This document shows positions 47,073 through 58,414 of a stretch of 64,000 bases of DNA, piece after piece. Numbering within the stretch: the stretch's first letter is position 1; each line of letters starts with the position of its first letter. The position numbers and the translations under genes are program-made. The notes under the pieces are model-generated. The model worked only from the letters and a program-made list of their open reading frames with translations. It had not been told where the DNA came from and did no database searches. The DNA is taken from NCBI GenBank assembly GCA_032622095.1, contig CP136061.1, positions 174,925,692 through 174,989,691 of the forward strand, in the 5' to 3' direction. The DNA is from Siphonodentalium dalli. Its lineage: Eukaryota > Mollusca > Scaphopoda > Gadilida > Siphonodentaliidae.

Positions 47073-50000
47073 AGCTCAACTTACTTGTAAGTTTGAGCTA
47101 TTGCCATGGTTTGGCGTCCGTCGTCCGTGTGTGCGTGTGTTCGTGTGTCCGTCAACAATTTCCTTTGGCGCGGGCTACAGGTTGTACCTTTGGTCTGATC
47201 TTCATGAAATTTGTCATGAATGTTGACATTGACATGTAGATGGGAACGAGTCATTTTTGGGTCATTCGGCCAAAAAACATGGCCGCTGGCAGCCATATGG
47301 GAACGAGTCATTTTTGGGTCATTCGGCCAAAAAACATGGCCGCTGGCAGCCATCTTGGATTTCAAGATTCAATCCATTGGCGCGGCCTACAGGTCGTACT
47401 GTTCATCTGATCATCATGAAATTTGTCATTGATGTTAATAATGACATGTAGATGGGAACGAGTGATTTTGGGGTCGTTCGGCCAAAAAACATGGCTGCCA
47501 GTAGCCATCTTGGATTTTACTCTTTGCATGACTAAATCCTTTGGCGCGGGCTACAGGTCGTTGTTTTGGTCGGAAGTTTATGAAATTTGTCATGGATGTT
47601 AACACTGTCATGTAGATGGGAACGAGTGATTTTGGGGTTGTTCGGCCAAAAAACATGGCTGCCAGCAGCCATCTTGGATTTTACTCTTTGCATGACTAAA
47701 TCCTTTGGCGTGGGCTACAGGTTGTACCTTTGGTCTAATCTTTATGAAATTTGTCATGAATGTTGACATTGACATGTAGATGGGAACGAATCAATGTGGG
47801 GTCATTCGGCCAAAAAACATGGCCGGTGGTGGCCATCTTAGATTTCAAAATTCAATCCATTGGCGCGGGCTACAGGTCGTACTGTTCGTCTGATCATCAT
47901 GAAATTTGTCATGGATGTTAATATTGACATGTAGATGGGAACGAGTCATTTTGGGGTTGTTCGGCCAATAAACATGGCCACCAGCAGCCATCTTGGATTT
48001 TACTCTTTGCATGACTAAATCCTTTGGCGCGGGCTACAGGTCGTAGCTTCGATCGGAACATCATGAAATTGGTCATGGATGTTAACAATGACATGTAGAT
48101 GGGAACGAGTGATTTTGGGGTCGTTCGGCCGAAAAACATGGCCACCAGCAGCCATCTTGGATTTTACTCTTTGCATGACTAAATCCTTTGGCCCGGGCTA
48201 CAGGTCGTTGCTTTGGTCTGATCTTTATGAAATTTGTCATAAATGTTGACATTGACATGTAGATGGGAACGAGTCATTTTGGGGTCATTCTGCCAAAAAA
48301 CATGGCCGCTGGCAGCCATCTTGGATTTCAAGATTCAATCCATTGGCGCGGGCTACAGGTCGTACTGTTCGTCTGATCATCATGAAATTTGTCATGGATG
48401 TTAATATTGACATGTAGATGGGAACGAGTCATTTTGGGGTTGTTCGGCCAATAAACATGGCCACCAGCAGCCATCTTGGATTTTACTCTTTGCATGACTA
48501 AATCCTTTGGCGCGGGCTACAGGTCGTAGCTTCGATCGGAACATCATGAAATTTGTCATGGATGTTAACAATGACATGTAGATGGGAACGAGTGATTTTG
48601 GGGTCGTTCGGCCGAAAAACATGGCCGCCAGCAGCCATCTTGGATTTTACTCTTTGCATGACTAAATCCTTTGGCCCGGGCTACAGGTCGTACCTTTGGT
48701 CTGATCTTTATGAAATTTGTCATGAATGTTGACATTGAAATGTAGATGGGAACGAGTCATTTTGGGGTCATTCGGCCTAAAAACATGGCCGCTGGCAGCC
48801 ATCTTGGATTTCAAGATTCAATCCATTGGCGCGGGCTACAGATCGTACTGTTCGCCTGATCATCATGAAATTTGTCATTGATGTTAATAATGACATGTAG
48901 ATGGCAACGAGTGATTTTGGTGTCGTTCGGCCAAAAAACATGGCCGCCAGCAGCCATCTTGGATTTTACTCTTTGCATGACTAAATCCTTTGGCGCGGGC
49001 TACATGTTGTACCTTTGGTCTAATCTTTATGAAATTTGTCATGAATGTTGACATTGACATGTAGATGGGAACGAATCATTGTGGGGTCATTCGGCCAAAA
49101 AACATGGCCGCTGGCGGCCATCTTAGATTTCAAAATTCAATCCATTGGCGCGGGCTACAGGTCGTACTGTTCGTCTGATCATCATGAAATTTGTCATGGA
49201 TGTTAATATTGACATGTGGATGGGAACGAGTCATTTTGGGGTCGTTCGGCCAATAAACATGGCCGCCAGCAGCCATCTTGGATTTTACTCTTTGCATGAC
49301 TAAATCCTTTGGCGCGGGCTACAGGTCGTAGCTTCGATCGGAACATCATGAAATTTGTCATGGATGTTAACAATGACATGTAGATGGGAACGAGTGATTT
49401 TGGAGTTGTTCGGCCGAAAAACATGGCCGCCAGCAGCCATCTTGGATTTTACTCTTTGCATGACTAAATCCTTTGGCCCGGGCTACAGGTCGTACCTTTG
49501 GTCTGATCTTTATGAAATTTGTCATGAATGTTGACATTGACATGTAGATGGGAACGAGTCATTTTGGGGTCATTCGGCCTAAAAACATTGCCGCTGGCAG
49601 CCATCTTGGATTTCAAGATTCAATCCATTGGCGCGGGCTACAGATCGTACTGTTCGCCTGATCATCATGAAATTTGTCATTGATGTTAATAATGACATGT
49701 AGATGGGAACGAGTGATTTTGGTGTCGCTCGGCCAAAAAACATGGCCGCCAGCAGCCATCTTGTATTTTACTCTTTGCATGACTAAATCCTTTGGCGCGG
49801 GCTACAGGTCGTACCTTTGGTCTGATCTTTATGAAATTTGTCATGAATGTTGACATTGACATGTAGATGGGAACGAGTCATTTTGGGGTCATTCGGCCAA
49901 AAAACATGGCCGCTGGCAGCCATCTTGGATTTCAAGATTCAATCTTGGATTTTACTCTTTGCATGACTAAATCCTTTGGCGCGGGCTATAGGTTGCCTTT

Positions 50001-50912
50001 GGTCTAATCTTTATAAAATTTGTCATGAACGTTGACATTGACATGTAGATGGGAACGAATCATTGTCGGGTCATTCGGCCAAAAAACATGGCTGCTGGCG
50101 GCCATCTTGGATTTCAAAATTCAATCCATTGGCGCGGGCTACAGGTCGTACTGTTCGTCTGATCATCATGAAATTTGTCATGAATGATAACAATGACATG
50201 TAGATGGGATCGAGTCGTTATGGGGTCATTTGGTCAAAAAACATGGCCGCCAGCAGCCATCTTGGATTTTACTCTTTGCATGACTAAATCCTTTGGTGCG
50301 GGCTACAGGTCGTAGCTTTGGTCAAATGGTCATGAAATTTGTCATTAATTATAACAATGACATGTAGATGGGAACGAGTCGTTTTGGGGTCATTCGGTCA
50401 AAAAACATTGCCACCAGCATTTTACTTTTTGCATGACTAAATCCTTTGGCGTGGGCTACAGGTCATACCTTTGGTCTGATATTTATTAAATTTGTCATGA
50501 ATGTTGACATTGACATGTAGATGGGAACGAATCATTGTGGGGTCATTCGGCCAAAAAACATGGCTGCCAGCGGCCATCTTGGATTTTAAAATTCAATCCA
50601 TTGGCGCGGTCTACAGGTCGTACTGTTCGTCTGATCATCATGAAATTTGTATGTCGTAGCTTTGGTCAGATCTTCATAAAATTTGTCATGGATGTTAACA
50701 ATTATACGTAGATGGGAACGAGTTCTTTTGGGGTCAATTGGCCAAAAAAAATGGCCACCAGCAGCCATCTTGTATTTTACTCTTTGCATCACTAAATCCT
50801 TTGGCGCATGTTAGACATTTCAATTAGCACCTTTCCTATTCCTCCATTTACTGTCAACCATTAAATTATTCCCCTACCTAAGTTGAGCTACAGTGTCATT
50901 GACACTTTCATT
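47073..50912 (+). mobile_element. Helentron-like element 4 with expanded minisatellite (about two dozen monomers)
   Basis: The 5' end agctcaacttacttgtaagt and a gtccgtcgtccgtgtgtgcg stretch are followed by about 3.5 kb of monomers near 160 bp, then aagttgagct and agtgtcattgacactttcatt. Blocks recur at 483 bp (47,918 versus 48,401) and 802 bp (48,401 versus 49,203), so groups of three and five monomers were copied together. Compared with copy A (complement of 7,545-7,590), the target was ccatttttatattg. The filled site has the same five T and the same atattg, so no target bases were duplicated. Confidence 0.85.
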
Positions 50913-51264
50913 ATATTGAGTATGATTGATACAAAACTATGCTGGGAGATATTATATTTCTTGACCATAGTTTTGAGAACAAATTTATTCTTGAATGATG
51001 AATCCAAATCCTGGCAGCGCGAATTGTTTACCAGATAATGATGGCGCCAAAAAATCAGCGCAAATCGGGTGGGAAAATCAGTAGAACAAAATAGTTCTCA
51101 GATATTGTATTGTATTGTATCGATAAGAAAGCTGCCTGCGATTGACTTGTAACTATTTGATTTTTTGAGGCACAATAACCGCCTATATAGACGTAGGCCG
51201 AAAGGGGGGAGACATCATTTGAATGCGTATTTCCCAAAACAAAACAAAAACAGGGAGGGAGGGT

Positions 51265-51623
51265 TGTCAAAATAAGTGACCGTCTTCGGCGACAAAATTA
51301 TTGGAAAGAAAGTTAACGCAGTCACTGCGCGCATCCCTCCGGCAAAAAATATAGTTCCCACGATTCTGCTCTGCAAATTATTCCCATTCGCTAACTAAAT
51401 AGCAATACTGCCAAATTACTTTTTTATTTTCGTCTAAGTACTTCGCAACATCAGTGTATAGCTTTGATACTTATCTGAAATGTCATGTGGTATGGTGTAG
51501 TGATCTATACCGGTGAAAGATCTCGTTACCAAACATGTTTCTGTTTGTACCCAATTTTTGGTTTAAATTCGCGCATCTGGTTAACCCTTTGTGATAAAAT
51601 ACGTCGCTCTTATACGACTATGT
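51265..51623. repeat. LTR-like direct repeat, left
   Basis: It contains the hairpin cgaccgtcttcggcgac-like start, cagtcactgcgcgcatccct, atgtcatgtggtatggtgta and, near the end, ttaaccctttg and a small cgtcg...cgac stem. Confidence 0.75.
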
Positions 51624-51954
51624 TTTATAACACAGAGTTAGAGTGAAAGACAACAACTGGAATGCGTTTATAGCTACCTGTTTAGAAAATCATAGTTATT
51701 TACAGGAAGCCGATACAATAAATATAGTATTAACCAATAAACATGTGGGTGACAATTTTTTGAGGCACAATAACCGCCATAGCCAAAGAGTGGCGTTTTA
51801 ACCTGTAGTCTTTGGCCCCGCCAAAAATAATTGAGCCCGCCGGGAGGACAGTGTCTGGAACAAACACATAATTCAAGTCATTGCACATGGATGCTGAATC
51901 ATTGAAATGAATGAAAAGTCATGAAATATTACTGATGTAGGAACCCCTGCAAAA

Positions 51955-52480
51955 GACAGCTGCCCCGTATGGGAACAGAAAGGTGTACTACATAGCTAAA
52001 TTTAACTACAACCCAAAAAAACTGAAACCTCTGCAACTCCGACCTTTCCCAAAGGGCACATTCTCAAGCGAAGATTGTCCTCGAAACCCAGATATACTAC
52101 CTCACTCAAACGAAGGCGGCATCAATGGGTCACACGTCGAATGTCTGTCATAAACGCATTTGAATACCACCACATCGATATGGGAGTCAGTAAATACCAG
52201 GCCGACCATGGGAACAGAACTGTGTAATACCAAGTTAGTGGACTTTGACGACAATCCAAAAGACTGGGAACAGCAATGTGTATGACAAAGCTGAATTTAA
52301 CTACAACCCAAAGATACTGAATCATCCGCCACCCCGACCTGTCCCAAAGGTTACTTGCTCAATCTTTAAACCCAGAGATACAACCTCGCTCAGGTGAAGG
52401 CGGCACCAATGGGTCATACATCGAATGTATGCTAAATGAATACCACCATTGACTATAGCTACATTATCGCAAAGAACTTT
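51955..52480. repeat. Diverged internal duplication of about 300 bp
   Basis: tttaactacaacccaaa, gacctttcccaaagg/gacctgtcccaaagg, aaggcggca-caatgggtca and tcgaatgt occur in the same order at about 52,005-52,145 and 52,295-52,430. Short ORFs in both are unlike known proteins. Confidence 0.65.
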
Positions 52481-54056
52481 AGGGTGGAAAGTTGTGCCCC
52501 CCCCCCCCCATTGGCTGAGCAAGTAAAGGTCCGGAAGCTAACTTTGAACAGACCAATTCCCACAGGGGGGGGGGTGGGCAACACAGCGGGTGAAAGATTT
52601 TGTCATAAAAGGACAACTTGGTCGTTAAGTGAACCGGCGGTGATAGCGGAATGGATTGAGACGCAATATGGACCCTATACAGATCCACCAGAGGAATGTT
52701 AGCATTGCCTCGCCAAGCAAATGAAATGAAGCCTTCCCCACCGCCGATATCCAAAGCAGAATACAGGTAGATATGCGGCCACTGGTTTGTATCGGGGGAA
52801 GTGGAACTATCGCCATGACAAGGCGCGTGATCGCCGCAGTGGGTGGTGTGGAAGGCGTCCCATCTGGTTGCTGTCCCGGATGAACGATCTTAGACCCGCG
52901 AGTGATGGCAGCAGCAAACGGGCTCGGCATGACGGATCCTCCTTCTGTCGAGACCCGTGCTCCTAGTGTAACACACAACTGAAGGTGATGGACCCCTGCC
53001 CTTCAGTGGCATGTGCAGACGATTGCTGAAATGAAAATGAGACCACGCAGTTTCGAACGGATAGGGAAAGAAGTAAGCGGCATAAATTAACTAAGAGGCA
53101 ATCTTAAAGTTGCATGCATGATATAATTTAAATGGAGATAACAGTTTCGAGACAGGTCAAACCGAAAGTGCCATGCCTGATATAAGCTAATTTAGGCAAC
53201 AGCTTTATAGTGAAAGGTCATGACAAGTATAATTGAAATGATGGTTTAGTTTAAAACTCGAAATTCATTCTTAAATTGACATGGTTGAAACAGGATCATG
53301 GGAGATAACTTTGATTCCAGAAGTTATATTTGAATGTGAAGAAGCATTATAAAGGAAAAAAGCCTGAACATGGATTACTTTGTCCTGCAATGTACCGATA
53401 ATACATATTTACGGATTAATTATCCGAATTAACGCTCCTGAAGTACTATGTCTTTGGCGTTGAGAGTAAAACAATAGTTGAATCGAGTCGGTGAACCCGC
53501 CCCATAAAGCCCAGAGCGATCAGATATAGATTTTTGAAGTTTGTTATTTCGTGAGATGTGCAATTATGTGTGCCCCAGAAAATTAACAGTGTCAAACAGA
53601 CGGTCTCGGACAAAATTGCGTATGAAGATTGGATAACTCTAAAAGGAAGTGGTATTACGGCCAAATTTCATGATACTCAAATGATAAAACGGCCATATTT
53701 CGTTGAACAAAATGAGAAATAGCACGTTTGGGGAAATAGGATGCCACAGTAGACAGTCCGAAATCTCGGGTCTGATCACATGACTGCCACATGGAAACAA
53801 GAAGTATAGTCGATCGACTAGGGGTTAACCCATGGACAACGCATCGATACCCATTGATAGCACACGCAACCCGATCCAGAATACGATCGCGGCTCATGAA
53901 GTTTGCCGCGTCACGGAGAGAACACTGCGCATTCAACAACTACACCGAAATACGTCGCAGTACCCGCAATAAAACTTCTGCAGCGAGGTATTCTATTTAT
54001 ATCGATGTGTTATGATAAAGCCATGCCCGTATTTTAGGCATGTCTATATGACCAGA

Positions 54057-54322
54057 TTAACTCTTTCAGTGCCAGGCTTATTTTGTAGGTTTAGTGCCAG
54101 GGAATCTTACGTTTTTTATGGGCATAAAAATTATTACTATGAATACTTGGTGATAGTTTTGAGTTATAACATGCCCCTAAGGACTTATCCAGTTTGTTTT
54201 TAAATTCTCTATCGCATGTTTAAGCATACCCAAAAAAAATTCAACCCAAAAAAACTAAATCTGGCACTCTACAGACCATAAATTAGGGCCGATGAGATCG
54301 GCCCTGGCACTGAAAGAGTTAA
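54057..54322. mobile_element. TTAA MITE
   Basis: ttaactctttcagtgccagg at the left and its exact complement at the right, with TTAA at both tips. 266 bp with no coding capacity. A short internal stem (agggccgatgagatcggccct) adjoins the right end. Confidence 0.88.
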
Positions 54323-55559
54323 CACTTGGAATATTATTAAGTATATTCTAACACGATGTGTGAATACATCGTATAATAATTAGTGTATAGGGTTTCGGTT
54401 TTACGCGCATTTATCTACATGGACATAAACATGTGCATGGGTTTCGCGAATGTTTGTGATCTATAGTAGACGCATATATACAGACTGCATATATGAGAAA
54501 ACTCGCGCAAAGGTAAGTGTTCTAGGCATTGGTAAGCACAAAAGCATTCCAGTTTCCAGAGGATATTATATATAGTCGTGTGGCAAAAAGGGGCGTTTCG
54601 GTTCAGTCTATCGTAACGTGGTATAACAGATAATTCGGTTAATGGTCGTGCGATTCAATAAATGATATCACACCATTAGCAATATGATACGATATGGTTA
54701 TTTGTATAGGTATGAATCATGTATACATATATATGAGGTCAATATAGGTACATATATTCGGACAGTGCGTATGCATGCCTCCTGTCCGTGACAATAAAGA
54801 TCGTTTAGTTGTAATTTATCCCAACGCGGTAAATTTTATTAAATTTTTTCTTAAAACTGAAAGTTAATTTTTTAAAGTCCTAACTGCAATGGAGAATATA
54901 GAAACCTTAGCTTGGCACAAATTACATCAGCTATAGGAGACTTAAAGTAACTTGTTGACATGCTGCCATATAGTTATTCATCTACCCACGGATGCGCTGC
55001 AGATTCTGTGCTAGGAACATCACCATACGCGCAATTAAATAATAATGGCGACGTCATATAGGTAGACACAATTAACTCTGATTTGAAGTTTGGCAACTCA
55101 TAGGACGTCATCTGAAGGCTTGCCGCGTCATGGTAGATAGCCGGGAAACAGCTGGAGTTATTAATTTACGGCTTACGTGAAAGTTCTGGGTCCTATAGGT
55201 CAGTGTGTTCAGAATAGGAGCTTTCCGATAGTGTTTCGTGTATTCATTAAGATAGCAGTCCTGTAAGGGCTCGCCATGTCTGCTGAAAGGAGTTCCATTA
55301 AATCTAAACGTCCAGAATTAGTGATTCAGATAAAGTAATTTGTGGATAGCAGAGTAATATTAATATCATTAATATTGTAGTAAACTGATATTGTGTTGAA
55401 GAGAAATGTGGTGAGTATATCGTGAGGTTTGTTTTGTTATGTTACAAATAAAGAATATGAGTTTGATCAGTAGTATGGTTTTAAGAACTTCCGAGTCCTG
55501 TGAAACGGATAAAGTAATGCACGGCACTATACCCTCTAGAAGAAACCACTGAATATTAT

Positions 55560-56500
55560 CAGGAACTAAGTACACAATGATCAATTTAAAAGGGAAGAGC
55601 AGACATGCTGCATATTGGCACCCCAGAGCTGCCGGGCAGACAGCAACAAATGGGGGCTAAGCTGTCAAAGGTAGAAATGAAATGGAATTACAGATTGATA
55701 TTAGTGAAACGACTGTAAAAGTTATGGTACGGTCCGCTATGTCAAAGTTGATGAAAGGATGGGGTTATATGTGGAACCCAAAAACTTAAATTATACTATG
55801 CTCCGAGAGATCACAGCATACCAGGGAAAGCTACCCATGTTCCCTGGTAACGATATAAATATAATTGATAATTAATAGCAGAAATTCTGATAAGCTGGCC
55901 ACACAATCAATGGTGGGCCGAGTAAAGAATAAAGATAAAATAACAAGCATGCCAATGTGGTGGAAACCATGCGAGCGTGCATCACGTGAACTCTCAAAAT
56001 TTAATGTTTGAAACTAGATGCTACATGTTAGAGAGATCATCAGCATCAAGAGACCATCAGCCGTAAACATAATAGATATGAGCAGACGGGGGTTTGTTGA
56101 CCCGCGAAGCTGTCAAAGACGCCCCCCGAGGGGACGAAGATGAGTAATAGAATGTTGGCACCATAGTAAAATAGTCAATATATAATACTCTACACATTAA
56201 AGTGATTTGAGCAGACGGGGGTCTTTCGACGCTTGAAGCTGCCAAAGATGCCCGCGAGGGGACGAAGGTGCCTAATAGCATGTTGACACCAGATTAAAAT
56301 ATTCAACATTCCGCAGCAGCATCATCTGGTCCTCGGTATATAATAACAGAAAGTCTAATATTATGGCCACACAAACAATGGTGGGATGAGTAATGATAAC
56401 TTAATATGCATGCCACAGAAGTGGAAACCATGCGTGAGTGCATTGTGTGATCTCTCGAAGTGTAAAGTTTGAAGTTGGATAGTCGCACATGAACATCGTG
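55560..56500. repeat. Array of diverged units (gagcagacgggggt family)
   Basis: gagcaga-gggggt..., agctgtcaaag-cgccc, gaggggacgaag and atgttggcacca recur at about 55,600, 56,075 and 56,208. A second unit (tggccacacaa-caatggtggg, gtggaaaccatgcg) recurs at about 55,897 and 56,365. Confidence 0.65.
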
Positions 56501-57368
56501 CTACATATGTAAAAATTAAAAAATTACATAATTGACAAATGTCATATATTCAAAACTTTTAAAAACCACTCATGAACTTTTATACTACTGGTGGTGGGAC
56601 GAATGACCCAAATGACTGCAGGAAATGTTGAGGTGTAGGGCAGCATTGACACACGGAAAGCGCAAAGTGCCCAATAAGATTTTTTTATCTCACACACGTT
56701 GCAACGGATCGCATCACAGAAAGGACGACTGTCGGCCTCAAACGGACTGTTTGAAACCGATCTCCGACAATTGACGAACGGGTCGCCTTTTTAAGGCGCT
56801 AAGCCAAGTGTGGGAATGTAGCATTCTACTAGCATTTACCGAAAATTTCAAAGAAATAAACCATGCCGTTCCGTTCATTGTCTGCGATCGGCGATAAAAT
56901 AATGTAAATTATTTCGTCAACGAGAGTCATTGCAGTTACAGTAATTAATAAATAAGAATGACGTGTTGGCACTGTAAATTTGGATTACTAAGCGTAAAAG
57001 TAACTAATTTAAACAATATTGGTCTCCGGTTCGATTTTATCACCCTACCGTAGTGTTTCACGTCCCTGCAACACATAGATGATGGCCGTTTATCCAGTAT
57101 TTCCCGAAAATAGAGCAGCAATATAGACATTAGTGTTTTAAAGTCCGACAAAGCTACGCACTACGCCATCAAGTCGAAATTACCGTTGCCCGAAAAACCA
57201 AACTCACACGTCTCCGATTTACCAAGACACGCTGAGTGGGCATGGACAAAATCACTTGTTTTGCTAATTAATGCCATGATATAAGCGTGCACTAAAACGA
57301 TTCACCAATGAATGTGAAAGAAAAAGCATTTGAACCATGCTGTAAAAATTATGAACGAATTATACCTG

Positions 57369-57743
57369 TGTCAAAATAAGCGACCGTCTTCGGCGACAAA
57401 ATTATTGGAAAGAAAGTAACGCAGTCACTGCGCGCATCCCTCTGGCAAAAAATATAGTTCCCACGATTCTGCTCTGCAAATTGTTCCCATTCGCTAACTA
57501 AATAGCAATACTGCCAAAATACTTGAACTTTATAATTATGTTTTATTTTCGTCTGAGTACTTCGCAACATCAGTATATAGCTTTAATACTTATCTGAAAT
57601 GTCATGTGGTATGGTGTAGTGATCTATACCAGTGATAGATCTCGTTACCAAACATGTTTCTGTTTGTACCAAATTTTTGGTTTAAATTCGCGCATCTGGT
57701 TAACCCTTTGGGATAAAATACGTCGCTCTTATACGACTATGTT
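57369..57743. repeat. LTR-like direct repeat, right
   Basis: Same order of blocks as 51265-51623, with about 13 substitutions and a 16-bp insertion (gaactttataattatg region). Confidence 0.75.
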
Positions 57744-58414
57744 ATAGTAATTACAGTAATCTTATGGCATTTATTTCACATGTTTGGTAATTTATTCTAT
57801 GTTTATCAAACATATATTTGAATTTTTTTCTCATGTTCACTTTGGACCAGTCTATTGCCAGTGTTGAAGGGATACTACCTTTATAAAACTATTCCTTTTG
57901 ACGTGTCCTTCATAGCGTGTAGGAGATATGTGCTGTATGTATACTTTGCAAAAATAATTCAAAGGACAATTTAATAAATTTGAATCAAAACTTGAAATGT
58001 GAAAACTCTTTTAAACTAGCTTCCACCCCAATAAAAATGCACATATGAAGTAAGCTATGAATCCAAAAGTACTGACAACATATTGACCGGAAACAGAAAC
58101 ATATATTGCAAAAAAACAACATGCTCGATTCATCGATTATCAAAACAGACGTACTTTTTCATGAAATAAATGGTTATTTTATCGGAAATGGGTTATCGGA
58201 AAGTTATCGGCAATATACTATATCACTTTCGGACTTTTATCGGGAAATATTCGGAACTCAGCATGTTATCGGAATATTTAGATGCGGTATCGGAATATTT
58301 TCAGGAAATCGGGCTGCTCTATCGGAATCTATCGGGAAAGTTAGAAGATAGTTATTGAGTTTAATCGGAATAGTTATCGGGGATCCCGATAGTAGTTTTG
58401 AGATGAATCCTTAA

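Larger units (their letters stand above)
51177..57745. mobile_element. Large insertion bounded by LTR-like direct repeats, no recognisable proteins
   Basis: Direct repeats 51265-51623 and 57369-57743 are about 96% identical by eye, apart from a 16-bp gap; each starts tgtcaaaataag and ends cttatacgactatgtt. This could be a large LTR-retrotransposon derivative. Against that, the ends lack the usual CA, no primer site or polypurine tract is obvious, and 88 extra bases stand left of the first repeat. A 23-bp phrase (ttttttgaggcacaataacc...) occurs at both 51,177 and about 51,760. The 5.7-kb interior contains diverged internal duplications and no known gag or pol motif. I do not recognise it. Confidence 0.5.
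46483..58410. mobile_element. TTAA-flanked element, copy B, with two large insertions
   Basis: TTAA at 46479-46482 and 58411-58414. The ends are gggtaatctcaaaactacta and the complement of its right counterpart (gtagttttgagatgaatcc). Each end carries about 230-260 bp dense in tatcgg/ccgata. Aligned to copy A (6936-7941) it is interrupted twice: 47,073-50,912 and about 51,177-57,735. Its native length is then about 1.5 kb. A TTAA target is typical of piggyBac and Kolobok types (known). No coding sequence, so non-autonomous. Confidence 0.82.

Noticed and set aside
47081-50792. Several 64-94 codon ORFs on both strands with near-identical peptides (FFGRTTPKSLVPIYMS)
   Set aside because: They track the 160-bp monomers of the Helentron-like array, a period not divisible by three, and appear on both strands; by-products of the repeat.
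52436-52978. Overlapping ORFs on both strands with Pro/Gly-rich peptides
   Set aside because: Overlapping both strands, driven by C- and G-runs; no known gag or other domain.
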